Positions 48,495 through 58,430 of a DNA stretch of 64,000 nt are shown one piece after another (the stretch's first letter is position 1; the number at the start of each line of letters is the position of its first letter). The DNA is taken from the NCBI GenBank assembly GCA_032622095.1, contig CP136061.1:14399287-14463286 (forward strand). The letters are read 5' to 3'. The position numbers and the translations under genes were made by a program. This stretch comes from Siphonodentalium dalli (Eukaryota; Mollusca; Scaphopoda; Gadilida; Siphonodentaliidae). The notes beneath the pieces were generated by a model, which worked only from the letters and a program-made list of their open reading frames with translations, was not told the origin of the DNA and did not search any database.

Positions 48495-49515
48495 TTTCTG
48501 AAGAGCCCCCGTAAAGGCGTGGCGGGCCATGTAGGGTGTGAGTGTGAGCAGTCCGTTTCCGCTTCGTTTTGTGTCGTTTTGTGTACAATTCTGGCATTTC
48601 TGGGATGTTTACGATTTGGTTACATAATGTGTCACAGGTTATGGGTGAGTAACCGTGCTTTTTTGCTCTTTTTGCATGCGAGTTATTATTTGGCGTACAG
48701 TTTGACACTTTTTTGTGTAAAAACATTGATGCCAAACCTTTGATCCCATTAATGATAGGTCAAAACTTGACTTTCAAAATGTGCAGTGTGTTCTTGGTTT
48801 ACCAAGCGATCAGTTTCCGCAAAGAGTGTGTATGCATTTGATACCAGATAGTGATGTCTATTGAAGAACATAATGTCTTCAGTATAATTATTCAGTATAA
48901 CGCTTGTGACGAATGTTTGGTTTCTTGAAAGAAGTTGATTGTAGATGTGGGCCCTGGTCAGTCTCCATGGTTTCTGCTGATTCATTTTAATCCCCACCAC
49001 GCGAGTTCACCGTGGACCACAGCGTATTTTAATGATACACGTGCACTGGGCTTAGTGGGGTTCCCTGGTATGAGCTTTTTGCATTTTGCACACTACTTGC
49101 ATGCTGTAATTTATAGACTTAACCATAAATGGCATATGACATATATGTTGGTGTCAATTCAGATTGAAGAACTTCGACAATAATTGGCAGCCTGATCCAA
49201 AGCACCATCCTTTGCTGACACATTTTAAGTTTTAATTGGAATCTCAGGCATACAATACTTAGGTTAGTGGTTTATTCAAATTGGTTTAGGGTATCGTGCA
49301 ATGAGAGTCGGTATGGATCCGAGAACTTCTGAAGAGTCCCATATAATGTATGCGTGGCGGACCATGTGGTATATAATGATGCCGCTTAGTGTGATCAGTT
49401 CGTTTCCGCTTAGTGTTGTTTCGTTTTCTAAAAATGCTGGCATTTCTGGGATGTTTGCGATTTGGTCGCAGAATGTGTCATAGATTATTGGTAAGTACAT
49501 GTGCTGAACATTGGT
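48495..49515. repeat. duplicated segment, two diverged copies about 840 bp apart
   Basis: Copy 1 (48495-48660) and copy 2 (49325-49500) share GGATCCGA, TTCTGAAGAG, GCGTGGCGG-CCATGT, TCCGTTTCCGCTT-like and CTGGCATTTCTGGGATGTTT, then ATTTGG and AATGTGTCA. In both, the similarity reaches a splice-donor-like site at the same place (TATGGGTGAGTA; TATTGGTAAGTA). Translated similarity exists on both strands (plus: LAFLGCLRFG..MCHRL; minus: CNQIVNIPEMP / CDQIANIPEMP). I do not recognise a protein family. Confidence 0.6.
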
Positions 49516-49706
49516 TCGTTGATGACTGTGTGGATGTAACTGCTGTTTCAACCTTGTGTTTTGTTATATTGTTTGCTGAATATTTCATACTTTGAATATT
49601 ATATGTTAGCGTTTTATGCCAAAACAAGACTGAAATGAGAGATACACACTCTCATAAATCCTAACAGTCCAATGGTAGTTTTAATTATGGTTACACATTT
49701 CTTTAA

Positions 49707-50123
49707 CAAGCTATTAGACTGCTAAATAATGCCAAATATAATTCTCACATGGAACCCTTATTTAAACAAAGTAAAATATTGAAAGTTAGTAACCTACATT
49801 CATTGAAATCATCCCTTATTGCATATGATTGGAAAAACGGACTCTCACCACATTCATTGAATAATCTTTTGGAAAATACCCCGCGGACTGGTAGGGCTTC
49901 CCGCCAAGTAAACAATCTTGCACATAAGACACCCAGGATAAATTATACTGAGCGATTGCCACTTCACCAAATCCCAAACGCCTGGAATTCGTTACCTCCA
50001 CCAATGAAAACCTCTATCCCAAGATCTACATTTAAACGACTTATAGTAGATAGTTATATTGGAAACTATAAAAGCAAAGTCACTTGCGAAAATCGATATT
50101 GCTCTGACTGTACGAACCAATAA
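49707..50123 (+). CDS. LINE reverse transcriptase, C-terminal fragment (5'-truncated)
   Basis: The translation starts AIRLLNNAKYNSHMEPLFKQ (about 49708), continues with LKVSNLHSLKSSLIAYDW and LNNLLENTP, and includes IPNAWNSLPPPMK followed by STFKRL. The pattern 'Q-AIR--..A-Y-SHTEPLFK...L-I..L..L', a loop and 'WNSLP....S...FK..L' is the standard C-terminal region of CR1/Jockey-group non-LTR polyproteins after the RT domain. The frame is intact for about 139 codons to the TAA at 50121-50123. The RT core is absent: a stop lies just upstream of 49707. The apparent first ATG (49749) is internal. The fragment cannot encode an active enzyme. Confidence 0.75.
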   Translation, partial: QAIRLLNNAKYNSHMEPLFKQSKILKVSNLHSLKSSLIAYDWKNGLSPHSLNNLLENTPRTGRASRQVNNLAHKTPRINYTERLPLHQIPNAWNSLPPPMKTSIPRSTFKRLIVDSYIGNYKSKVTCENRYCSDCTNQ

Positions 50124-51095
50124 GTAACAAAGTATTATATATAAACCCTTCTTACATGTATATCGCTTTTGTCACATTCTATGTATATTTTTATGTACAT
50201 TACTATTACATTATTACAAAGTATTACATTATCTTAATGTATAATGTCGAGAAATGAAGTATACAATAACAGTATACAAGTAGATGCACGACCCCTCTTT
50301 TATGCTAACATATATGTATCGATGAGAGCTGCTGAACAAAGATAAAACATGCCGTTAAAGGGGTACTGTACGCCATTTTCATTAAATTTCCGGTGACAAC
50401 AACGATCTAATATCGATAATATATAGAAACATAAGTAATTTGAGTCGAAGATTTATTCTGTAAACGCTCAGGTTAATAGGCTATCTTAACATTTAATAAT
50501 TTAAAAGTTAATAATTTGATATAAATTGAATTTATGACTGGAGCCATAAAATGGCGTCAATTAAATTACGAATTTGCGTAATCAAATAAAGTAAATGAGG
50601 GATACTGGCTTGTTAAACCGATCGCACACACGATCGCTTAAAATATTATGATGATACGGGGAGAACACTCAAGCCACTCACTGACTAGCGACGATACAAT
50701 AACTTAAATGATTATATGGGACTAGTATGCCTATAATATAACTTTTATTTGATTCATTTGGTTGAAAACTGTACAAAAATTACTCGACAACGACAATTTG
50801 TATTTTTGCATTCCGGTAAATTTGTCATCCGTAACACTACTTCGTACTCAACAGACTTTCAAATAATGAAAAAAGTGTTACCTTATTCTCAGACTCGGAG
50901 ACTATAGAAACCAACAACAACATTTGGCGTACAGTACCCCTTTAATTGTTTTTGCCTGGGCGATGTTGGGAAGACGGCCATTAGGTCACACCACCGCCCG
51001 GATTATGTATGTGCATTGTATTTTCTACTAATAGTTTTATAAATCCTATTGTATATGTACATGCTTTATCCAGTAAATTATTTATCTATCTATCA
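50124..51095 (+). mobile_element. probable LINE 3' UTR containing a MITE
   Basis: After the stop codon the sequence is AT-rich, is interrupted by a TTAA-flanked element (50359-50941), then continues with TTTGCCTGGGCGATGTTGGG, CACCACCGCCCGGATTATG and ends with TTTATCTATCTATC near 51095. A simple-repeat tail of this sort is usual at LINE 3' ends. Assignment of the part right of the MITE to the same LINE is inferred. Confidence 0.5.
50359..50941. mobile_element. TTAA-flanked MITE, copy 2 (583 bp)
   Basis: Ends AGGGGTACTGTACGCCA and TGGCGTACAGTACCCCT, with TTAA at 50355-50358 and 50942-50945. The first 13 bases equal those of the MITE at 26669. The interior differs; the centre ATAAAATGGCGTCAATTAAA has some self-complementarity. 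No transposase. Confidence 0.82.
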
Positions 51096-51512
51096 TTTTT
51101 AACAAAGATTTTTCGTTCGTTTGATTAAAGATATCCATTTATATTAACGAACGTACTTGACTCAGTATTGTTCTATATTCATTGTTAGATTAATTGGGGT
51201 ATTATCGTGATGCGTATGAACTATGAATGATTAAACGTAAGGTTTCAAACCAGCAGATTCGAGTCGCATGGCTATTGATTATCTAATACAAGTACACCCT
51301 AATGCATGGGCGATGGACTCTCTTGTTGTATACGCACCACTCCCATGGTACCCCAACCCAGATCCTGCATTCCTATTTTGCCAACTATATGTTCTATGTA
51401 TATTCATTAGACTCCACACATATGGTATGCCTATGATAAATCGTGAAATTGAGCTACCCACCCGTCCATTTCCATAGTCACACCATCTCGGTTTGAAAGT
51501 GAAATCATCTCA

Positions 51513-51680
51513 GCCGGGGCACCCTCCAGCGTAACGTGGGTCGCGGTGTCCATAAAGGGCATCATTCAGCGTAACGTGGGTCGCGGTGTCCATAAAGGGC
51601 ATCATTCAGGGTAAAGTGGGTCGCGATGCCCATAACGGGCATCCTCCATGGTACACTGGGCAGCGATGTCCATAATAGGC
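51513..51680 (+). repeat. 40-bp minisatellite, left part, about 4 units
   Basis: CAGCGTAACGTGGGTCGCGG-TGTCCATAAAGGGCATCATT with period 40. The last units drift to GGTACACTGGGCAGCGATG and TCCATAATAGGCCACC. The same family resumes at 53278. Confidence 0.9.
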
Positions 51681-51689
51681 CACCAATAT

Positions 51690-53277
51690 ATGCACAAAAT
51701 GTACCATATTGGCATCCAGGGTAAACTTCTGAGATGGTTTGAAAATTATCTTTCTAATCGCAAACAGTGTACAGTCCTGAATGGACGGGAGTCTTGTATA
51801 AAAAGGGTTTCAGCTGGAGTTCCACAAGGAGATTCATTGGGCCTCGGCTATTTAACAATTTTATAAATGATATTGTAGAGAATATTGAATCGAATATTAG
51901 ACTCTATGCAGATGACACATCGTTATTTATAACTGTTGAAGATGACCTAATGGCGGCCAAAATGTTAAACCGAGATTTACAGCGAAATAAATGGCAGGTA
52001 AAATGTTATCCATCTAAAACAGAATCATTAACAGTAGGTAATAAAGACCTGGTCATAAATTACCCTCAATATCTATATAACAAGGAAATTAAAGAAGTTG
52101 ATAATCATACGCACTTGGGTTTGATGTTTCATTATTCTGGTTGTTGGGATTTTCATGTATACAATATTTTTGATAAAATATGCCCAATGATTAATTGTCT
52201 TCGATGCTTAAAATACAAACTAACCAGACATGCACTGGATACCTTGTATATGTCCTTTATTCTGCCAATTTTTGACTATGGTGATCTGATGTTGGATAAT
52301 TGTTCTCAAGGCCTAATTACTAATCTTGAATCATTGCAGCTGGATGCCCTGGGAACCATCAGTGGCATCATTAGAGGGACAAGTCATAATCTTATATACA
52401 CGGAAAATGGTTATATCCCTTTAAAAGATAGGCATAATAGCAGAAAAACTATTGTATTTCACAAGGCTGGTATCAAAAATGAGTTGATATTCCATGCGCA
52501 GTGGAGATAATATATCTAGATATGCGCATGTGACTAATCCCTTAAATTCCTACTTAAAATCATTCTTCCCATCTGGTATAGAATTATTGAATAGGTTAGA
52601 TCCATCGGCGCGCTCTTGTCTTTCGATATCCAAATTGAAAAATGAACTCAGCAAAATGGACAATAGACCTCCGATATACATTACTGTAGGTGACAGATGA
52701 AACCAAATCATTCATTCGAAAATTAGAAATGCCTGAATTAGATTCTCAAAAACTATCGAGGTTTCTTACTGATGATCCTAGTTGTAGATGTGGAAATATG
52801 TATGAAGATGTTGAGCATTACTTTTTTTTACTGTCCTTTATATAGTCAACAAAGAGAAGCTTGATGTAAAAGATTACATGAATTGTTTGTGAACATAACC
52901 ATTGAAATTCTCCTGCACTGGGTCAAAATATGAACTGTGACATTTGTAAGATAGTCCATGAATATTTCAAATCCACCAATAGATCCAATACCAAACAATG
53001 AGTTCATACTCAATATGTTTCCATATGAATTAATGTCCACCTTACTGCTCAAATCCCCCCACATCATCTGAAACATCCCTTATTCAGATGACCCATACAG
53101 GCAGGCCTCTGTACCCCCTGATTGTCGGTGTTTGCACATTTGCACTTTTGTGTTGGTCACGTTATGTAATGTTTTGTTATTGTCTGTTGATGGGTCCGGG
53201 CCTATATAGGTTTGCCTGTTGCCTTGACCTGGTACTATGTCATACATTTTGCACAATAAACCATTTTTTATCAATAA
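51690..53277 (+). pseudogene. LINE reverse-transcriptase fragment, frameshifted, inserted in a 40-bp minisatellite
   Basis: The frame from about 51690 reads GIQGKLLRWFENYLSNRKQ and VSAGVPQGDSLG (RT motifs before the catalytic site). A frameshift near 51840 leads to GPRLFNNFINDIV and LYADDTSLF, the YxDD catalytic motif, then NHTHLGLMF and FDYGD in the frame ending 52510. A second shift leads to NISRYAHVTNPLNSYLKSFF (52501-52700). A third leads to PSCRCGNMYEDVEHYFF with a downstream CPLY, the CxC...H...C tail. AATAAA at 53257 lies close to the 3' end. The endonuclease and the first RT motifs are missing. At least three frameshifts make it non-functional. Known family role: target-primed reverse transcription. 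Confidence 0.85.
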
Positions 53278-53555
53278 GAGGCCACCCAAAAGCGTAAAGT
53301 GTGGCGTGGTGTCACGAAGAGGCCATTCTCCAGCGTGCAGTGGGGAGTGGTGTCCATAACAGACCATAATCCAGTGTACAGTGGGGCGTGGTGTCCATAA
53401 AAGACCATCCACCAGCGTAGAGTGGGGCTCAGTATCCAGAACTGGCTTTCCCCAGCGTATAGTGGGGCGTTGTGTCCATAAGAGGCCACACAGCAGCGTG
53501 ATATGGGACATAATGTCCATAAGAGGCCATCCAACAGCGTAAAGTGGGGCGCGGT
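53278..53555 (+). repeat. 40-bp minisatellite, right part, about 7 units
   Basis: CCAGCGTA-AGTGGGGCGTGG-TGTCCATAAGAGGCCAT-type units, period about 40, more diverged than the left part. Same phase and orientation as 51513-51680. Minus-strand frames with DGLLWTPRPT-like repeats are derived from it. Confidence 0.88.
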
Positions 53556-54270
53556 TTTAATTGAGTAATGACTTTACCAAGAAAATCCAATAAGCAATAT
53601 CCAGCTAATCAAGAAAAGTATCAACAAATACGTTTTTCTTCAATTACCAGGGGAATGTGGAGTCCTGCGATCCCTGGAGGAATTTATGCCAATAACAATC
53701 AGTCTGATCTGAAATCAAACAAAGGTCGCCCTCTGCCGCCGACCCTAGTATGTTCGCTCTATGAGTCAGTTCAATGGCGAGGATTGTGGCATGTACCGTT
53801 TTGCCGATAATGCACAAGTCGTGTATCGTGTCTCACGTATTCATGAACGGCCGACATGTGTCATACAAAGTCAATCGATGGATAAAATCAACGTATATGT
53901 CAACGTAGACAGGTGTAATGAGGTCGATCACAGCACGAACACTCGTGCAAGGTGTTCTCATAATCACATGTCTTCATATTCACCTTACACTGTTAAAAAA
54001 ATGGCCGGTCTGACAACACGAAGGACCACTATGGTTGGTTCTCGGTTATTTTCAGTTGATTGCATACGCGCGTTATGATAATATGTTGTATTGACCTTTG
54101 CAGTTGTATTTGTATTTAAGTGAAATAAATTACAAAATAGTATGACATAACATACAATGAGAAGAACACGTGGGACTGGAGCACAAGTGGGACTGGAGAA
54201 CAAGTGGGACTGGAGAACAAGTCAAATATATCAACTTACAAAATGAATCACGATCCTGTCCCTTGAAAGT
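53556..54270. other. no recognised gene
   Basis: Two overlapping plus-strand frames (53568-53810, 80 codons; 53761-54078, 105 codons) show no family I can name. GTGGGACTGGAGAACAAGTG-type 18-bp units occur three times at 54171-54222. Confidence 0.4.
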
Positions 54271-54274
54271 GTTT

Positions 54275-54725
54275 CATCAAGGCCTCGTGCATTTGTTATA
54301 CATAACGAAAACGCGACACATGTGTTATACATGACGATATCGCGACATCAAGGCCTCGTGCATGTGTTATACATGACGATAACGCGACATCAAGGCCTCG
54401 TGCATGATGTGTTATACATGACGATATCGCGACATCAAGGCCTCGTGCATGTGTTATACATGACGATAACGCGACATCAAGGCCTCGTGCATGTGTTATA
54501 CATGACGATAACGCGACATCAAGGCTTCGTGCATGTGTTATACATGACGATAACGCGACATCAAGGCCTCGTGCATGTGTTATACATGACGATAACGCGA
54601 CATCAAGGCCTCGTGCATGTGTTATACATGACGATAACGCGACATCAAGGCCTCGTGCATGTGTTATACATGACGATAACGCGACAATGCCTCGTGCATG
54701 CGTTATACGTGACGATAACGCGACA
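54275..54725 (+). repeat. 42-bp minisatellite, about 10 units
   Basis: CATCAAGGCCTCGTGCATGT-GTTATACATGACGATAACGC-GA. Alternation of GATATCGCG and GATAACGCG occurs in the first units only. As 42 is a multiple of 3, one frame gives a 14-residue repeat (VLYMTITRHQGLVH) in a 171-codon open frame. I judge it non-coding because repeat copies are identical at the DNA level and no non-repeat domain is attached. Confidence 0.93.
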
Positions 54726-54829
54726 CAAAATTGACACGCCTCTGATGAGTCAGTGTTTTAATCAGAACTGGTTGACGATATACACACACCTGGCATTATG
54801 GTGCCGGACATTTGCAGAGTGGGGCTATA

Positions 54830-54930
54830 TAGCGTAACTAAATTCGTCCTATCTGGAGCTCATTCTGCATGGCCTCTTCTACTGTGGAATACCTAAACTC
54901 ATATGTAAGTTCCCAGATGGTGAATATTGT
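54830..54930 (+). repeat. dispersed repeat S, decayed fragments
   Basis: GGGGCTATATAGCGTAACTA and AATTCGTCCTATCTGGAGCT-CATTCTGCA (54821-54871), then GTTCCCAGATGGTGAAT (54909-54925): both halves of the S pattern, out of order. Confidence 0.5.
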
Positions 54931-55080
54931 GATGTGTGTACCAATTTGGCACCTCGATTATGCAATGTGTCGTCTGCCAACTTGTGGATTTAGAGAAACT
55001 AAGAAGAAAGAAACTAAGAAGAACTAATACATTTGTTAATTTCCCAATAAAGATACTGCCCAGAGAAGATGGGGCCCAAA

Positions 55081-55440
55081 CCCAGAAATGATGGTGAATT
55101 TAGTAATGCATGCTAGCGCGATGTGCTCTGACGACCTCGTTCTGAAATGATGGTGGATTTAGTAATGCATGCTAGCGCGATGATGGTGGATTTAGTAATG
55201 CATGCTAGCGCGATGATGGTGGATTTAGTAATGCATGCTAGCGCGATGGTGGTGGATTTAGTAATGCATGCTAGCGGGATGATGGTGGATTTAGTAATGC
55301 ATGCTAGCGCGATGATGGTGGATTTAGTAATGGATGCTAGCGCGATTATGGTGGATTTAGTAATGCATGCTAGCGCGATGTGCTCTGATTGGTGGATTTA
55401 GTAATGCATGCTAGCGCGATGTGCTCTGACGACCTCATTC
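55081..55440 (+). repeat. 33-bp minisatellite, about 8 units, derived from repeat S
   Basis: ATGATGGTGGATTTAGTAAT-GCATGCTAGCGCG with period 33. The outer two units extend to GATGTGCTCTGACGACCTC[G/A]TTCTG, the S-type end. This array therefore uses the left half of S, whereas 28048-29322 uses the right half. The plus-strand frame with MMVDLVMHASA repeats is repeat-derived. Confidence 0.9.
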
Positions 55441-55485
55441 TGTAAATGTAGGGCACCATATTGTCAGGCCTGTGTATATAGACAA

Positions 55486-56042
55486 ATGCGACCCGCCATA
55501 TCACCCACAGGGAGCCTCACACAGATGGAAGCATGCACTACATAGTGTCGTCTGCTCCAGGCTGTATGGGGCTCTCTATGGGTTAATATACCCGCCATAT
55601 CAAATCCAGTCGTAAGTCGAGATTGTTTTTACCCTTTGCCAATGCATCTCTTATATATGCGAGTCGACCATAGGTCGCCTCGCATATATAAGAGAATGCA
55701 TTGGCCTAACAATTGTTATCCTTTTTATTAAATAAATGTTTCTTACAATTTTTAGGACATAAAATAAAAAAAACATTCATTACCCTGCAGGGCGCCCCAC
55801 ACATATATAGAAGCATAAAGAAGAGTGTCGCCTACTCATGTTTGTCTGGGGCTCTATATGGGTGAAATTATAAAATTGTTAAAGAATACAAGCAAAAATT
55901 ATTAAAATTGTAAAAAATTGTTAGGCCAATGCATTCTCTTATATATGAGGCGACCTATGGTAGACTCGCATATATAAGAGAATGCATTGGCACAGGGTAA
56001 AACAATCCCGACTTACGACTGGATTTGATGTGGCGGGTCACA
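55486..56042. mobile_element. palindrome element P, copy F (complete, with a short P remnant)
   Basis: A shortened P (55488-55600) holds GACCCGCCATATCACCC, GTGTCGTCTGCTC and GGGGCTCT without hairpins. It is followed by the full element from 55601 (CCCGCCATATCAAATCCAGT) with hairpins at about 55638-55705 and 55926-55990, the internal module in the orientation of copy D's left part, and the right terminus GGCGGGTCACA followed by TA (56043-56044). The left terminus lacks TGTGA. Confidence 0.8.
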
Positions 56043-56044
56043 TA

Positions 56045-58149
56045 TGGCCAGAACAATAGAAAGGACCACCAGTTAGTTCATGGCTAAGTTTCATTGATTG
56101 CACAGGTGTGTGATCAATGATGTACTCATGTATTATGAGGTCGGTCAAGGGCACAGGGTGTTTTGTTGGCACGTTCCAATCTATTGTACTAGGAGAGGGG
56201 CGTCATACATTGTAAAACATGTGCCCAACCCCATTTGTATATTATACATATACAACATGTTTCAAGTCAAGTCTTGGTTAATATCATTTGATCGCGTATA
56301 CGCCCTATCACTAACTAAATGCTAGAGTGTCCTAAATATGTTCAGTAATTTGTGCAGTTGTTGGAAGTGTTATCGGATGAGGTAGAGCATTCTAATTAAA
56401 CATAAACTAAATCCGCCATTGTCTGAGGTTACACACTGCCTCGTATTTAACATTGGCCGCATGGATAACAAAAACAAATAAAAAAGACCAGAATGTTGCC
56501 TGCGAAATGTGTGATTGCATTCCGCTGGGGTTTTCACATGCGCACGGTGGATAATATTTCTAGACGTATTTGCCTTATCACATTGTATGTGCAGCAACAA
56601 ATAAGGCAAGTATGTAAATTGCATGAAGTATAACATCATCCGCGGACTCACATCCGTATGTTTATGGTGAATATTAATTCGGCCAGAAATAACGACAAGC
56701 TATGTACGACAGATTTAAAGGCCCAATTAATTTTCGACTCCCAGATCACATATGTAAAATGTATGTTTATTATATAGCACTTGACATAGGAAGCTGAGAA
56801 ACATTGTATTTTCAACTTTTATCCGGTGTAAAAAACTGTGAACGTTGTTTTTGTTGAGGTACCGACTTGTTTTTTGTGCTTAAGTTTCATCTGGATTGTA
56901 GCTCAGCGTGAATTATTTTCAATTATTCTTGTTTCGATTGGCATCGTGCGGTATACGTCTCACATTGGTATCTATAAATCAATTGTGTGAGGAAAACAGT
57001 TAGCGATAAGTTAATTGGCATGAATTTAGTCATATAAATGTATTTTCTACTTAGAAGCCATAGTGTATTCGTTATAAAGTTCAAATCCATTGGTGACGAG
57101 CCGAGAATCGTTGTCATTTGTTGGGGACAGAGATCAATGCTGTTACTTTTACCCCATAAAGAGCATCTTAATGGAAGTATCACCTAACGGTACTCATCAC
57201 ATGCGCGGCTCAGCAGCTTCAGTCAATAACCTTTTGTGAGTGCGCATAGTTGTGGCTAGTGGGCGTATGCCAATACTATCTCACCATCACCCACAATGAA
57301 GGAACTACTTTTTACAGACTTGACACACTTATCCATTTTTAATGAACATTGTACGTATAGTATGGCACTTCTATAGAGAACCGTATGTAGAGGCGAAATG
57401 TCTGAAGACATTATGTGTACAATAGAAATGGGGTCCCGATCGATGGCACACTGTATTTAACAGCGGGCACACATACCTGTTTCATTCTTCTAACATTTAA
57501 CAAACTCGACAACAGAAACGATGGCCACCTTAAGACAAACCAATATACCCCCCTTATCAGAGAATAGCCTGTTTTATATACACGTGCGACGCTTAACGTG
57601 TGTGCATGTAGGCTGCTGCAAAAATCACTTTACGTGGATATTCGTTAATTTAGTGGTATGGTGAAACCACGAAATCTAGAGCCATCAAGTTTTGTCTACG
57701 TTGGTTGATTGTTATGCTCGGACCACTATACCGTATATTGCGACATGTCGGAAAATTGGTGTTTTTAAAAACACGTACGGCGAGACTAAACGAGACTAAA
57801 CGAGACTAAACGCAATCAATTTACATAAAATCGGCTACCCGAGCTTTCTGTGTTGAGTGCTTCACAGTGAATCGATCTCCAAAACCAATCGCCACGGTAT
57901 TGAGTGTATTGCTTATCGCACGCATTCTACGTACTGCGCCTTGACATCCACTTTATCAACAATGACTACCCACTGAAAGTGGCCTTAGCACTCGGTATTG
58001 TCAAACATGATGAGCGAGAAAATTCACGTTCCCAATTTTTGTGTGAGAAATAACGAAATTTGGTGCCGACTAATTGAAGTAAGCCATTCACGGAATATGT
58101 ATAAGAATTGTGGTAACATCTTATATGGCAGCGGGTGTATCCCAAATAC
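56045..58149. other. no recognised gene
   Basis: Unique sequence. A 12-bp repeat ACGAGACTAAAC occurs three times at 57780-57812. Open frames do not exceed 93 codons and have no recognisable domain. Confidence 0.5.
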
Positions 58150-58430
58150 ATTATGCTAACCGTTCTTTACTAAATGCATTCTCCCATTCACTATACAAGT
58201 ATACATTGTAATGGTCTATTATTAATTTGGAGATGTGTTCAGGATTCACAAGTAGACGCCATTCAGAAAACTGATAGTACAACAGCAAAATGATATATGT
58301 TCGTTCGTGGGAAATGTTCAGATAATAAGTCAAACTGCATGTGGTAGTTTGTTGAACTTATTATCTGAACAATTCCCAAAGGAACTACTCGCCAATGAAT
58401 ATTTAGTATAGAAAGGTTAAATTCCATATA
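58150..58430 (-). mobile_element. dispersed element X, copy 3 (inverted)
   Basis: Read on the minus strand: AATTTAACCTTTCTATACTA, GTTCAGATAATAAGTTCAAC and its inverted partner (58308-58330, 58350-58370), then words shared with copy 1. TGGTCTATTATTAATTTGGA (58212, plus strand) also matches TGGTCTATTATTAATTTAGA at 2177 in copy 1. The hairpin AATGTTCAGATAATAAG / CTTATTATCTGAACAATT is 40 bp apart. Confidence 0.55.

Noticed and set aside
53568-54078. Two overlapping frames considered as an enzyme fragment
   Set aside because: I could not match them to any family with motifs in order, and the frames overlap in different phases.
54322-54837. 171-residue repeat protein
   Set aside because: It is made of a 42-bp minisatellite whose copies are identical at the DNA level, and it has no attached domain or splice signals.
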